Below are positions 16,545-24,295 of a stretch of 64,000 bases of DNA, piece after piece. The translations under genes were made by a program, and so were the position numbers. Every line of letters starts with the position of its first letter. Position 1 is the first letter of the stretch. The notes under the pieces are model-generated. The model was given only the letters and a program-made list of their open reading frames with translations, had not been told where the DNA came from and did not search any database. This DNA is from Flavobacterium sp. SM15 (GTDB taxonomy: Bacteria; Bacteroidota; Bacteroidia; Flavobacteriales; Flavobacteriaceae), in the NCBI RefSeq assembly GCF_022012335.1, contig NZ_JAKLTO010000008.1:41157-105156 (forward strand), written 5' to 3'.

Positions 16545-17349
16545 TTTGAAAAATGGTTTTATGGTTATCAAAATAGGAGGCAACCGTTGCGTTTTCGTTT
16601 ACCCATGCGAATTCCTGATGCAGGTTCACTACCTTACCAATAATTATCAGTGTAGGGACGTATTCGAACTCCGGAAGTGCCTGTGTTTTCAACTCCTCAA
16701 AAGAGAAGACTCTGGTTTTCTGGTTCGGGGTTGTAGCCTGTTGCACGACCGCCAAACCTTTGGAAGTACTGATACCGTTTTCCAACAGGGTTTGGGTTAG
16801 AGCTTCCAATCGTTGCCCGCTCATGTAAAACACTAAAGTATCGCTGGTGGTTGCCCAATCGTTCCACTGGCTCGGCGCTACGGTTTTCAAATCGTATAAG
16901 GTTAAAAAGCGAACACCTCGGGAATGTTCCCTAGCAGTAAGCGGAATTCCGGTATAGGAAGCTGCACCAAACGCCGCCGAGATTCCGGGGATGATTTCGT
17001 ACGCTATTTTATTGGCTTTCAAGACCTGCAATTCGTCCAGAATATTAGAAAACAGCATGGAATCCCCACCTTTTAAACGCAATACCAGTTTGCCCAATAA
17101 AGCAAATTCCACCATCAGTTCGTTGATGTCTTCCTGCGGTGTATGAATGCCTTTGGAGCATTGCTTTCCCACATAAATTACCGTTGCTTCTTTGCTGGCA
17201 TATTCTTCGATTAGTTCCGGTGAAACCAAGCGATCGGTTAAGATCACCTCGGCGGTTTGCAGATACTTCAGCGCTTTAAGGCTAATCAGTTCAGGATCAC
17301 CCGGTCCGGCGCCTGCCAGTATCACTTTTCCTTTATTTAATAACTTCAT
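16534..17349 (-). CDS. cobA: uroporphyrinogen-III C-methyltransferase
   Basis: The 271-residue protein carries the tetrapyrrole methylase signatures VILAGAGPGDPELISLKAL at the N-terminus and LKGGDSMLF near residue 95, plus IPGISAAFGAASYTGIPLTAR. It makes precorrin-2 from uroporphyrinogen III using SAM. With the precorrin-2 dehydrogenase fusion at the end of the operon this provides the siroheme that CysI needs. It is a stand-alone enzyme rather than the CysG fusion of enterobacteria. The first 20 codons fit the family start. Confidence 0.93.
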   Translation of the reverse strand: MKLLNKGKVILAGAGPGDPELISLKALKYLQTAEVILTDRLVSPELIEEYASKEATVIYVGKQCSKGIHTPQEDINELMVEFALLGKLVLRLKGGDSMLFSNILDELQVLKANKIAYEIIPGISAAFGAASYTGIPLTAREHSRGVRFLTLYDLKTVAPSQWNDWATTSDTLVFYMSGQRLEALTQTLLENGISTSKGLAVVQQATTPNQKTRVFSFEELKTQALPEFEYVPTLIIIGKVVNLHQEFAWVNENATVASYFDNHKTIFQNAI

Positions 17350-17427
17350 CTCTTTTTATTTTTAGGCGTGAGAATCCCTGGCTCGCTTGAAAAAGCAAGG
17401 AAAATCAGGCAGTTTGTAAGTTGGTTT

Positions 17428-18339
17428 TTAGAACAGTCCTTCTATGGAAAGATAGCGTTCCCCAGTGTCGTAATTGAAGGTAAGAACGTTGGCCCCGTCT
17501 GGGATCTCTTTAATTTTTTTAGCTACGGCTGATAAAGAAGCTCCGGTGGAAATTCCAACCAAGATACCTTCTTCTTTGGCAATGTTTCTTGCGTTTTCAA
17601 AGGCTTCGTCGCGTCCTACCTGAATCACTTCATCAATTAAATCGTTTCCGTAAATGGATGGGATAAAGCCTGCACCAATCCCTTGTAACGGGTGTGGGGA
17701 AGGAGCGCCACCACTTAAAACGGGCGATAATTCCGGTTCAACAGCAATTACTTTTAGGTTCGGGAATTTGTCTTTCAGAACTTTCGCCGTTCCGGTGATG
17801 TGACCGCCGGTTCCTACGCCTGTAATCAGATAGTCCAATCCTTCGGGAAAATCTGCGATGATTTCCTGAGCGGTGGTACGCTCGTGTACTTCCACATTCG
17901 CGGGGTTGTCAAACTGTTGTGGCGACCAGGCGTTAGGGATTTGGCTTACCAGTTCGTTGGCTTTTTCGATTGCACCTTTCATCCCTTTTTCTCTTGGGGT
18001 CAATTCAAATTGTGCTCCGTAGATTTCCATTAGTTTTCTGCGCTCTACACTCATCGATTCCGGCATAACCAATATTACTTTATAGCCTTTAACCGCAGCT
18101 ACTAAAGCTAATCCGATGCCCGTGTTTCCTGAGGTTGGTTCTATAATGACACTGTCTGGTTTTAGGATTCCCTTCTGCTCGGCATCTTCTATCATCGCTA
18201 AGGCAATGCGGTCTTTGATACTGCTTCCCGGATTGGATTTTTCCAGTTTGATCCACACGTTTTTATTTGCTCCAAAGAGCTTGTTTATTTTTACTACCGG
18301 TGTGTTTCCGATGGTTTCTAAAATGGTTGTTGCTTTCAT
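17428..18339 (-). CDS. cysK: cysteine synthase (O-acetylserine sulfhydrylase)
   Basis: The 303-residue protein is a PLP-dependent cysteine synthase. [11 protein letters not shown] contains the PLP Lys near residue 41, PTSGNTG binds the substrate, and [10 protein letters not shown] binds the phosphate. It joins O-acetylserine and sulfide to give cysteine, completing the pathway encoded by this operon. The length is nearer CysM (303 aa in E. coli), but CysK and CysM cannot be separated with confidence by eye. The serine acetyltransferase gene lies directly upstream. Confidence 0.9.
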   Translation of the reverse strand: MKATTILETIGNTPVVKINKLFGANKNVWIKLEKSNPGSSIKDRIALAMIEDAEQKGILKPDSVIIEPTSGNTGIGLALVAAVKGYKVILVMPESMSVERRKLMEIYGAQFELTPREKGMKGAIEKANELVSQIPNAWSPQQFDNPANVEVHERTTAQEIIADFPEGLDYLITGVGTGGHITGTAKVLKDKFPNLKVIAVEPELSPVLSGGAPSPHPLQGIGAGFIPSIYGNDLIDEVIQVGRDEAFENARNIAKEEGILVGISTGASLSAVAKKIKEIPDGANVLTFNYDTGERYLSIEGLF

Positions 18340-18365
18340 CTCACTAAGTTTTATTTGTTGTTGGT

Positions 18366-18543
18366 GTTCGATGCTGTTCGCCTGACGGCTCGAGTCATCT
18401 TATTAAGTTTATATTTGTTATAGGTATTCGATGCTGTTCGCCTTGCAGGCTCGAGTCATCTTATTTAGTTTAATTGATGTGCCTTCGAGGGCCTCAGGCA
18501 CCGATTGGTGTTTGATGCTGTTCGTTTTTCAGGCTCGAGTCAT
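18366..18543. repeat. three copies of an approx. 35-bp intra-operon repeat
   Basis: Three copies of TTCGATGCTGTTCG followed by a variable 7 bases and GGCTCGAGTCAT occur at about 18366-18402, 18427-18462 and 18511-18543. A fragment of the palindromic CTTCGA...CTCAGGCACCG family lies between copies 2 and 3 (about 18480-18503). The block fills the 225-base gap between cysE and cysK. It contains no ORF of note. Confidence 0.75.
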
Positions 18544-18564
18544 GTTTATTGTGTTTAGTACTTT

Positions 18565-19380
18565 TTATATAACAAAATTCAACGGTTCGGGAAATTTTGC
18601 TTTGCTCTTGATAATAATTTCACTTTTATGATACACTAACGATTGTTCTGGTACTGAATTGGTAATCCAAACGTTTCCTCCAATTACGGAATCATCTCCA
18701 ATAGTTGTTTGTCCTCCTAAAATCGTGGCATTGGCGTAAATGGTTACATTGTTTCCGATGCTCGGATGACGTTTGATTTCGGCTTTGTCTTTGCTTACCG
18801 TTAATGCTCCTAGAGTTACTCCCTGATAGATTTTTACATCATTTCCAATTACCGAAGTTTCTCCAATTACGATGCCTGTGCCATGATCGATAAAGAATCG
18901 TTCGCCAATTACTGCTCCCGGATGAATGTCGATGCCTGTTTTGCTGTGCACGTATTCCGATATCAATCGCGGTAGTATTGGAACCTTATTTATCCAAAGC
19001 TCGTGCGAGAGTCGGTAGACTGTTATAGCAAAAAAACCAGGATAGGCGATGAGCACTTCGTCTATGGATTGGGCTGCCGGATCGAATTCGAAAACGGCTT
19101 CCAAATCATTTTGCAATTGTTGGCGGATGCTCGGCAATCGGTTGAAAAAAGTACTGGTTATTGTTTTAGGATTTTCAGTATCGGTAAGAACGTTTTGTAA
19201 CAATGTATTTAGTTGAGCTTTGAGTGTTTTCTCTTTGTCAATAAAAACCTCAAGGTTATCGTAAGTTTCCCCAATTGAGAATAACCAGTGAAAAATCGCT
19301 TCCGTCCAGGCTTCCGTTTTGGTTTTGTCGGGGAGCTTTTTGATTTTTCGTTTGTTTTGATGGAAGATCGGATGTGTCAT
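18565..19380 (-). CDS. cysE: serine O-acetyltransferase
   Basis: The 271-residue protein has an N-terminal helical region (1-120) and a C-terminal left-handed beta-helix of hexapeptide repeats. Its signatures are SKTGIDIHPGAVIGERFFID, GTGIVIGETSVIG and ATILGG. It makes O-acetylserine for cysteine synthase, which follows it. The long N-terminus resembles the EpsC/SAT type. It starts one base after the cysN stop, so the two are cotranscribed and probably coupled. Confidence 0.92.
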   Translation of the reverse strand: MTHPIFHQNKRKIKKLPDKTKTEAWTEAIFHWLFSIGETYDNLEVFIDKEKTLKAQLNTLLQNVLTDTENPKTITSTFFNRLPSIRQQLQNDLEAVFEFDPAAQSIDEVLIAYPGFFAITVYRLSHELWINKVPILPRLISEYVHSKTGIDIHPGAVIGERFFIDHGTGIVIGETSVIGNDVKIYQGVTLGALTVSKDKAEIKRHPSIGNNVTIYANATILGGQTTIGDDSVIGGNVWITNSVPEQSLVYHKSEIIIKSKAKFPEPLNFVI

Positions 19381-19381
19381 C

Positions 19382-20614
19382 TTATAAAAACATTAAAGCG
19401 CCCACGGTGTTAAAAGTGGTTTCGTCAATTAAAATGGCGTTCCCGTTTTTGGAATTCTCTTCAAAAGCATCGAAAAACAACGGTTGATTGGTACGCAAAG
19501 AAACCTGTCCGATGTCGTTAAGCCTGATTTCATCGGAACCACTGAATTCCCAATTGTTGATGTCCCACTTTTGGTCTATGGATTCTATTTTTACGCGCAC
19601 CGCTTTAAAACGATGTTGCAGTAAATACGTTTTCCCGATTTGCAATGAACTGTTGTCCAACCAGCTTACCCATGTTTTCAGCGTGTTGGAGCTTTTCGGT
19701 AGTTCATCGGTTTTTACGATGCTGTCCCCGCGGCTGATGTCGATGTTGTGTGCCAAATGCAAAACGATGTTCTCTCCCGCAATCGCTTTTTCTAGTTCCT
19801 GCTGATGCTTTTCAATTTTCGTGATGGTCGATGCAATACCAGAAGGGAGGATAGTTACGGAATCGCCTACCTGATAACTTCCGCTTAGTACCTGACCCGC
19901 ATAGCCTCTATAGTCATGGTTTTCTTCATTTTTGGGACGGATAACCCATTGCACCTGAAAACGGGAAGCCAGATTTTCTTTGGTAGAAATTTCGATATGT
20001 TCCAACGTGCTTAACAGTGTGTCGCCTTCAAACCAAGGAGTGTTATTGGATTTTTCCACAATGTTGTCGCCCACCAGTGCACTAACCGGAATATAGGCGA
20101 TCTCGTCATAATTCAGGTTGGTTTTAATAGAATCAAAAGCGTTTTTGATGTCGTTGAAAATCGTTTCGGAATAGTCCACCAAATCGATTTTGTTAATGGC
20201 AACTACCGCTTTTTTAATTCCCATTAAGGAGCCGATGGAAGCATGTCTTTTGGTTTGGATGGTAATCCCTTTTCGGGCATCGACTAAAAGAATAATCAAA
20301 TCGGAATTGGAAGCTCCGGTAATCATGTTGCGCGTATATTGCTCATGTCCAGGAGCATCGGCAATGATGAATTTTCGTTTCTTGGTAGAGAAATATTTAT
20401 AGGCCACATCGATGGTAATACCTTGTTCGCGCTCGGCACGTAAACCGTCTGTGATTAAGGACAAATCGATGGTTACGCCTTCCTGTTTGGTTTGTTGCTG
20501 TAAAACACCTAATTGATCGGTGTGAATACTGTCGGAATCGTAAAGCAAACGACCGATTAGCGTGCTTTTGCCGTCGTCTACATTTCCTGCGGTTATGAAT
20601 TTTAAGGTGTTCAT
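19382..20614 (-). CDS. cysN: sulfate adenylyltransferase large subunit (GTPase)
   Basis: The 410-residue protein is an EF-Tu-like GTPase. It has G1 GNVDDGKSTLIG, G3 DAPGHEQYTRNM and G4 NKIDL, followed by two beta-barrel domains. CysN uses GTP to drive ATP sulfurylase (CysD) making APS from sulfate. No fused APS kinase (CysC) domain is present, in line with an APS-reducing CysH in this operon. It lies 54 bases after cysD; that gap holds short GTTATGA repeats. Confidence 0.94.
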   Translation of the reverse strand: MNTLKFITAGNVDDGKSTLIGRLLYDSDSIHTDQLGVLQQQTKQEGVTIDLSLITDGLRAEREQGITIDVAYKYFSTKKRKFIIADAPGHEQYTRNMITGASNSDLIILLVDARKGITIQTKRHASIGSLMGIKKAVVAINKIDLVDYSETIFNDIKNAFDSIKTNLNYDEIAYIPVSALVGDNIVEKSNNTPWFEGDTLLSTLEHIEISTKENLASRFQVQWVIRPKNEENHDYRGYAGQVLSGSYQVGDSVTILPSGIASTITKIEKHQQELEKAIAGENIVLHLAHNIDISRGDSIVKTDELPKSSNTLKTWVSWLDNSSLQIGKTYLLQHRFKAVRVKIESIDQKWDINNWEFSGSDEIRLNDIGQVSLRTNQPLFFDAFEENSKNGNAILIDETTFNTVGALMFL

Positions 20615-20617
20615 TTT

Positions 20618-20661
20618 GAGTTATGAATTATAAGTTATGAGTTATGAGTTATGAGTTATGA
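20618..20661. repeat. 7-bp tandem repeat (GAGTTAT)
   Basis: A run of about six GAGTTAT-type units, with one variant AATTATA, fills the short gap between cysD and cysN. The last three units are identical. It could arise by slippage, and changes in copy number would alter the spacing between the two genes. Confidence 0.8.
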
Positions 20662-20668
20662 TTGTGCG

Positions 20669-21571
20669 TTAAAAATACCCTTGTTTCTTGCGGTCTTCCA
20701 TGGCTGCTTCGGAGAGTTGGTCGTCCAGTCGGGTTTGCCCGCGTTCGCTGATTCGGGTTTGGATGATGTCGTTGATGATGTCCTGAATGGTTGCCGCTTC
20801 AGAAGGGACAGCCGCCGTACAGGTCATGTCGCCCACGGTTCGGTAGCGTACTTTTTCCACCACGACTTCATCAGTTGGTAAAGGTTGAATAAACTCGGAA
20901 GTGGCAACTAATTTGTCCTGATGTACAATGCATTCTCTGTCGTGTGCGAAGTACAGGCTCGGCAGTTCGATATTGTTTTGTTTGATGTAATTCCAAACGT
21001 CTAATTCCGTCCAGTTGCTGATAGGAAATACCCGAACGTTGTGTCCTTTCTCGATTTTACCGTTTAAGATGTCCCACAATTCAGGACGCTGTAACTTAGG
21101 ATCCCATTGTCCGAAATCGTCCCGAACAGAGAATATGCGCTCTTTGGCTCTGGCTTTTTCCTCGTCACGACGCGCTCCGCCAATGCAGGCATCAAATTCA
21201 TTTTCCTGAATAGCATCCAAAAGGGCATAGGTTTGCAATGCATTTCTGGAAGGAAAACGACCTTGAGTTTCTTTCAGGTTGTACTTCTTGATGCTGTCTT
21301 CCACCGAAGCGACAATCAGTTTTTCGCCTATCTTATCCGCTAAATAATCTCTGAAAGCAAGTGCTTCCGGAAAGTTGTGTCCAGTGTCTACATGTACTAA
21401 AGGAAACGGAAACTTCCCCGGACGAAATGCTTTTAATGCTAAATGCACCAGTACTATGGAGTCTTTTCCTCCTGAGAAAAGCAGCGCCGGTTTCTCGAAC
21501 TGTGCCGCCGTTTCACGAAGAATGTAAATTGCTTCGTCTTCTAATTGTTTTAAATAATTTGTTGTGCTCAT
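20669..21571 (-). CDS. cysD: sulfate adenylyltransferase small subunit
   Basis: The 300-residue protein is a PP-loop ATP pyrophosphatase with the motif LLFSGGKDSIVLVHLA near residue 30, the VDTGHNFPE segment and the CIGGARRDEEKARAKER stretch of ATP sulfurylase small subunits. It adenylylates sulfate to APS together with CysN. The C-terminus ends in EDRKKQGYF, as in the family. It follows cysH by 34 bases. Confidence 0.95.
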   Translation of the reverse strand: MSTTNYLKQLEDEAIYILRETAAQFEKPALLFSGGKDSIVLVHLALKAFRPGKFPFPLVHVDTGHNFPEALAFRDYLADKIGEKLIVASVEDSIKKYNLKETQGRFPSRNALQTYALLDAIQENEFDACIGGARRDEEKARAKERIFSVRDDFGQWDPKLQRPELWDILNGKIEKGHNVRVFPISNWTELDVWNYIKQNNIELPSLYFAHDRECIVHQDKLVATSEFIQPLPTDEVVVEKVRYRTVGDMTCTAAVPSEAATIQDIINDIIQTRISERGQTRLDDQLSEAAMEDRKKQGYF

Positions 21572-21605
21572 ATCTTTTCTGTTTTTATTTTCTGTTTTCT
21601 AAATT

Positions 21606-22301
21606 CTACTTATGTAACCCGCATTCTTTCTTGGAAGTATCTTCCCACCACCAACGTCCGGCTCTGAAATCCTCCCCTGCTTTCACCGCTCGGGTACAAG
21701 GGGCACAACCGATGCTGATAAAACCCTGATCGTGTAAAACGTTGTACGGGATTCCTTTTTGGTTGACCACTGCTTTCACTTGTTCGGTAGTCCAATGCAA
21801 TAGCGGGTTGTATTTGTACAGCTGATACTGTTCGTCCCATTCCAGTACCTGCAACTCATTGCGGTTAGGGGAGTGCTCGGCTCTTAAACCAGTAATCCAA
21901 ACGGTTGCGCCCTGTAAGGCTCTTTGCAGCGGTTCTACTTTGCGAAGGTGACAGCACTGTTTGCGCAGTTCCAAACTTTCGTAAAAAGGATTGATTCCGT
22001 TGGTATTGACAAACTCCTCAAGGCTGTTAGCGGCAGGATAGTAGGCCTTAATTTTTCGGTTGTACTGCAATTGTGTTTTGTCCCAAACTGCATACGTTTC
22101 AGCAAACAAGCGCCCCGTATCAAGCGTGAAAACCTCAATGTTTTCAAGTTTTTGAGAGAAGATAGCATCGGTAATGAGCTGGTCTTCAATCCCGAAACTA
22201 GAGGAGAACACAAGCTTTCCGTCTACCTTTTCTGAGAGGAAATTCAGGTTCTCGCTCAGGTTGTTATTTTCGGTTAATTGGTTAATAATTTCAGTAGTCA
22301 T
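21606..22301 (-). CDS. cysH: APS/PAPS reductase
   Basis: The 231-residue protein has the reductase core FSSSFGIEDQLI, the EVFTLDTGRLF segment and the catalytic C-terminal KECGLH. It also has the Cys pairs CC (CCHLRKVEP) and CAPCTR, which bind a [4Fe-4S] cluster and are typical of enzymes that reduce APS directly. This fits the lack of an APS kinase in the operon. It is the first structural gene, about 23 bases after the second leader's terminator, and is therefore the direct target of the tandem attenuators at 22334-22635. Confidence 0.93.
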   Translation of the reverse strand: MTTEIINQLTENNNLSENLNFLSEKVDGKLVFSSSFGIEDQLITDAIFSQKLENIEVFTLDTGRLFAETYAVWDKTQLQYNRKIKAYYPAANSLEEFVNTNGINPFYESLELRKQCCHLRKVEPLQRALQGATVWITGLRAEHSPNRNELQVLEWDEQYQLYKYNPLLHWTTEQVKAVVNQKGIPYNVLHDQGFISIGCAPCTRAVKAGEDFRAGRWWWEDTSKKECGLHK

Positions 22302-22323
22302 CAGGTAAATAATTTAACAGTTG

Positions 22324-22357
22324 GAAATAAAAAAAGCCCCTTGAAATCAAGAGGCTT
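22324..22357 (-). terminator. second attenuator terminator before cysH
   Basis: On the minus strand AAGCCTCTTG-ATTT-CAAGGGGCTT forms a 10-bp stem (one G-U pair) followed by a run of T. It lies between the second leader peptide and cysH. The downstream arm CAAGGGGC is an exact copy of a sequence inside the leader (22402-22409), so the upstream arm can pair with either; this is the layout of an antiterminator/terminator switch. Confidence 0.85.
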
Positions 22358-22377
22358 ACGTTTTTAAATACTATTGG

Positions 22378-22488
22378 TTACAACAAATAATACAACAGAC
22401 TGCCCCTTGCGAAGTTTCGCATACAACACATCATCATCATACAAGCCGCAGATGTCAGTAAAAGTGTTAGGGTCGTTAGTGTATTCAT
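22378..22488 (-). CDS. second Cys/Met-rich leader peptide of the sulfate operon (36 aa)
   Basis: An ATG at 22488 opens a 36-codon frame ending in TAA at 22378. It begins MNTLTTLTLLL and then has the run ACMMMMCCMRNF: three Cys and five Met codons within eight positions. It is too short and biased to be an ordinary enzyme. The last Cys-Met codons lie directly before a hairpin (GCGAA/TTCGC, 22409-22420). The hairpin's downstream flank AAGGGGC can pair over 7 bp with GCCTCTT of the terminator. Ribosome stalling at the Cys or Met codons would favour readthrough into cysH. No promoter is visible between this leader and the first terminator. Confidence 0.8.
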   Translation of the reverse strand: MNTLTTLTLLLTSAACMMMMCCMRNFARGSLLYYLL

Positions 22489-22521
22489 TTTGTTCTGTTC
22501 TTAAAATTTAAATTAGGGGCC

Positions 22522-22551
22522 AAAAAAAAACTCCTCAATTGCTTGAGGAGT
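22522..22551 (-). terminator. first attenuator terminator of the sulfate operon
   Basis: On the minus strand ACTCCTCAA-GCAA-TTGAGGAGT is a perfect 9-bp stem followed by nine T. It lies 31 bases after the first leader peptide's stop and before the second leader. TGAGG within the leader can pair with CCTCA of the upstream arm, giving an alternative antiterminator. Confidence 0.88.
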
Positions 22552-22581
22552 CTTTGCTGTATCTTGAAAATGTTCCAAACA

Positions 22582-22635
22582 TTAACGCGTAGCATATAAC
22601 CCCTCAGTTACTGAGCAGCACATACACATCATCAT
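22582..22635 (-). CDS. first Cys/Met-rich leader peptide of the sulfate operon (17 aa)
   Basis: An ATG at 22635 opens the frame MMMCMCCSVTEGLYATR, ending in TAA at 22582: four Met and three Cys in the first seven codons. Immediately after the Cys-Cys codons comes the hairpin CTCAG-TAA-CTGAG. A ribosome stalled at the Cys codons would cover the first arm (22611-22615), freeing CTGAGG to pair with the terminator's CCTCA and let transcription continue. It lies about 40 bases after the predicted start of transcription. There are two further in-frame ATG codons, so the exact start is not certain. Confidence 0.82.
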   Translation of the reverse strand: MMMCMCCSVTEGLYATR

Positions 22636-22680
22636 GTTTACAACTTGGTTTTTCATCTTTTTTGGTTCTTTTGAACGCTG

Positions 22681-22710
22681 CAAACTTATAAAGGTTTTTT
22701 TTGTTGGCAA
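22681..22710 (-). promoter_or_regulatory. promoter of the sulfate-assimilation operon
   Basis: On the minus strand TTG (22710-22708) is followed after 19 bases by TAAGTTTG (22688-22681), a perfect Bacteroidota -33/-7 pair. Transcription should start near 22674, about 40 bases before the first leader peptide. No similar promoter is seen between here and cysH. Confidence 0.75.
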
Positions 22711-22810
22711 AATTATTTTTGTGAAATGTTTAATTTTTTATTCTTTTTTGGGGGTTTTGAAGGGTTTTGGGGTTGTTTTGAGGGTTTTGATGAGGAATTG
22801 CTATTTATTT

Positions 22811-23247
22811 GTGGCTTCGACTCCGCTCAGCCACCGTAGGGAAGCTCAGCCACCGGTAGTTAGTGGTGGATTAGCGATACTTGTTTATTGTGGTCACTGA
22901 GCGGAGTCGAAGTGGCTTTTTTGTTATGATTTCTGTTTGTGAGCATTTGTGGCTTCGGCTCCGCTCAACCACCGAGGGGAGTTCAGTCAACGGTAGTTAG
23001 TGGTGGATTAGCGATACTTGTTTATTGCGGTCACTGAGCGGAGTCGAAGTGGCTTTTTTGTTATGATTTCTGTTTGTGAGCATTTGTGGCTTCGGCTCCG
23101 CTCAGCCACCGGAGGGAAGTTCAGCCACCGGAGGGAAGTTCAGCTATCGGAAGGAAGTTCAGCCACCGTAGGGAAGCTCAGCCATCGGTAGTTAGTGGTG
23201 GATTAGCGATACTTGTTTATTGCGGTCACTGAGCGGAGTCGAAGTGA
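22811..23247. repeat. three tandem copies of an approx. 137-bp REP-like cassette
   Basis: Cassettes begin at 22811, 22949 and 23086. Each opens with GTGGCTTCGrCTCCGCTCA, continues with GTAGTTAGTGGTGGATTAGC and GATACTTGTTTATTG, and closes with CACTGAGCGGAGTCGAAGTG, the inverse of the opening. Each can therefore fold into a long stem. The third copy is longer, having extra GGAGGGAAGTTCAGCCACC-type units. The array ends directly at the GIY-YIG gene. Related fragments recur at 23572, 25150, 33665, 34800 and 18480, so the family is dispersed in the genome. Confidence 0.85.
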
Positions 23248-23556
23248 CTATTTTCTTAAGTTTTTGCTATGGGTTTCATTTATACATTCTGCTGCTTTTT
23301 TCAATGCTTCTTCACAGCCATTTATTAATGCTTCTTTCTTTTTTCTGCTCCAGCCTTGTATTTGTTTTTCCCTGTAAAACGCTTCGTCGATTCTTTGATA
23401 TTCTTCGAAGTAAACAAGTTTGACAGGAAGCCTTTTTCTGGTGTGATTGGCTCCTTCTCCCTGTTGGTGTTGTTGTATTCTTCTTTCTAAATCGGTTGTG
23501 CTGCCGGTGTAATAGCTTTCGTCTGCGCATTGTAGTATGTATGTGTATCCTTTCAT
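23248..23556 (-). CDS. GIY-YIG nuclease family protein (UPF0213/YhbQ-like)
   Basis: The 102-residue protein is a single GIY-YIG domain: YTYILQCADESYYTGST supplies the two-tyrosine motif, DLERRIQQHQQGEGANHTRKR supplies the Arg helix, and EAFYREKQIQGWSRKKKEALI contains the metal-binding Glu. Relatives are small DNA-structure nucleases of unclear role. It lies between palindromic REP-like arrays on both sides (22811-23247 and 23572-23755), an arrangement reminiscent of repeat-associated nuclease genes. No transposase is present. Confidence 0.88.
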   Translation of the reverse strand: MKGYTYILQCADESYYTGSTTDLERRIQQHQQGEGANHTRKRLPVKLVYFEEYQRIDEAFYREKQIQGWSRKKKEALINGCEEALKKAAECINETHSKNLRK

Positions 23557-23571
23557 GTTTGTTTTTTAGTG

Positions 23572-23755
23572 TGGCTTCGGCTTCGCTCAGCCGCCGAGGG
23601 CTTCGTTCAGTTACCGAGGGGTTCCGCTTAGCCACCGGTTGGTTTTGTTTGTGAATGGTTGTGGCTTCGGCTCCGCTCAGCCACCGAGGGACTTCGTTCA
23701 GCTACCGAGGGACTTCGCTCAGTTACCAAGGGATTAGGCTTCGTTCAGTCGCTGT
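23572..23755. repeat. REP-like repeat block upstream of the GIY-YIG gene
   Basis: GTGGCTTCGGCTTCGCTCAGC at 23572 and GTGGCTTCGGCTCCGCTCAGC at about 23661 begin two units. Each is followed by two or three short CTTCGTTCAG(C/T)TACCGAGGG copies. Only one orientation of the palindrome is well kept, so this is a degenerate version of the array on the other side of the nuclease gene. Confidence 0.75.
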
Positions 23756-23764
23756 TTTGTTTTG

Positions 23765-23950
23765 TTAGAGTTTTATAGTTATGACTTCGGGGTCTAGTCC
23801 CATGTAAAGGCAGAATTCGTGGATGGTTACGAGTTGGTGTTTTTCTTTGTTGTTGTGGGCTTTGATTTTAGCTAAGATGTTGCGGCTTTGGCGTTCGCTT
23901 TTCCCGGTGATTAGCTGAATGTCTTTAGGGTAGATACAAATTCTTTTCAT
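23765..23950 (-). CDS. small conserved hypothetical protein, HTH-like (61 aa)
   Basis: The 61-residue basic protein has two conserved-looking blocks: IYPKDIQLITGKSERQSRNILAKIK, which resembles a helix-turn-helix with a recognition helix, and VTIHEFCLYMGLDPEVI, an excisionase-like second motif. It has no signal peptide. It may bind DNA, but that is inference from pattern only. It lies between REP-like repeats and an 11-bp tandem repeat, with no obvious operon partner. Confidence 0.65.
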   Translation of the reverse strand: MKRICIYPKDIQLITGKSERQSRNILAKIKAHNNKEKHQLVTIHEFCLYMGLDPEVITIKL

Positions 23951-24023
23951 GGCTGGTTTTTTAGTGGTTGTTTTATTCGGTTTTTGATGCTCTTTTTTAT
24001 ACTGGGTATTGCATGACTTATAT

Positions 24024-24078
24024 ACGGCTTATATATGGCTTTGGTACGGCTTAAGTACGGCTTAAGTACGGCTTAACT
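24024..24078. repeat. five-copy 11-bp tandem repeat (ACGGCTTAAGT)
   Basis: Units of exactly 11 bp start at 24024, 24035, 24046, 24057 and 24068. The third and fourth are identical (ACGGCTTAAGT); the others differ by one to five bases. The 11-bp phase is close to one DNA turn. The rest of the 345-base gap (23951-24295) has a -7-like TATTTTTG at 24153-24160 without a good -33 partner, and otherwise nothing recognised. Confidence 0.85.
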
Positions 24079-24295
24079 TCGGATTGTGTTTTTGTGATTT
24101 TTCTTTCAAAATTGAACAACAAACATCGTGCCGATTTTGTAGGAAAATGTATTATTTTTGAAATTAAGGTAGGAAAGTGACGGTTTTGGTCTTTGTCGGC
24201 AAAATGCAGCAATTTCGGCAATGGCATGGTTTTTTGGCTCGAGCTTTGTTTTGGTTTTGGCATGAAACATTTATTAACTTTTAAATTATTTAATC

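Noticed and set aside
22634..22900. Plus-strand 88-aa ORF over the sulfate operon promoter
   Set aside because: It overlaps the minus-strand promoter, the first leader peptide and REP-like repeats, and its translation is low-complexity Phe/Val with no family look.
23312..23635. 107-aa minus-strand ORF in the GIY-YIG region
   Set aside because: It is a shadow frame of the GIY-YIG gene; the real family motifs are in the 23248-23556 frame.
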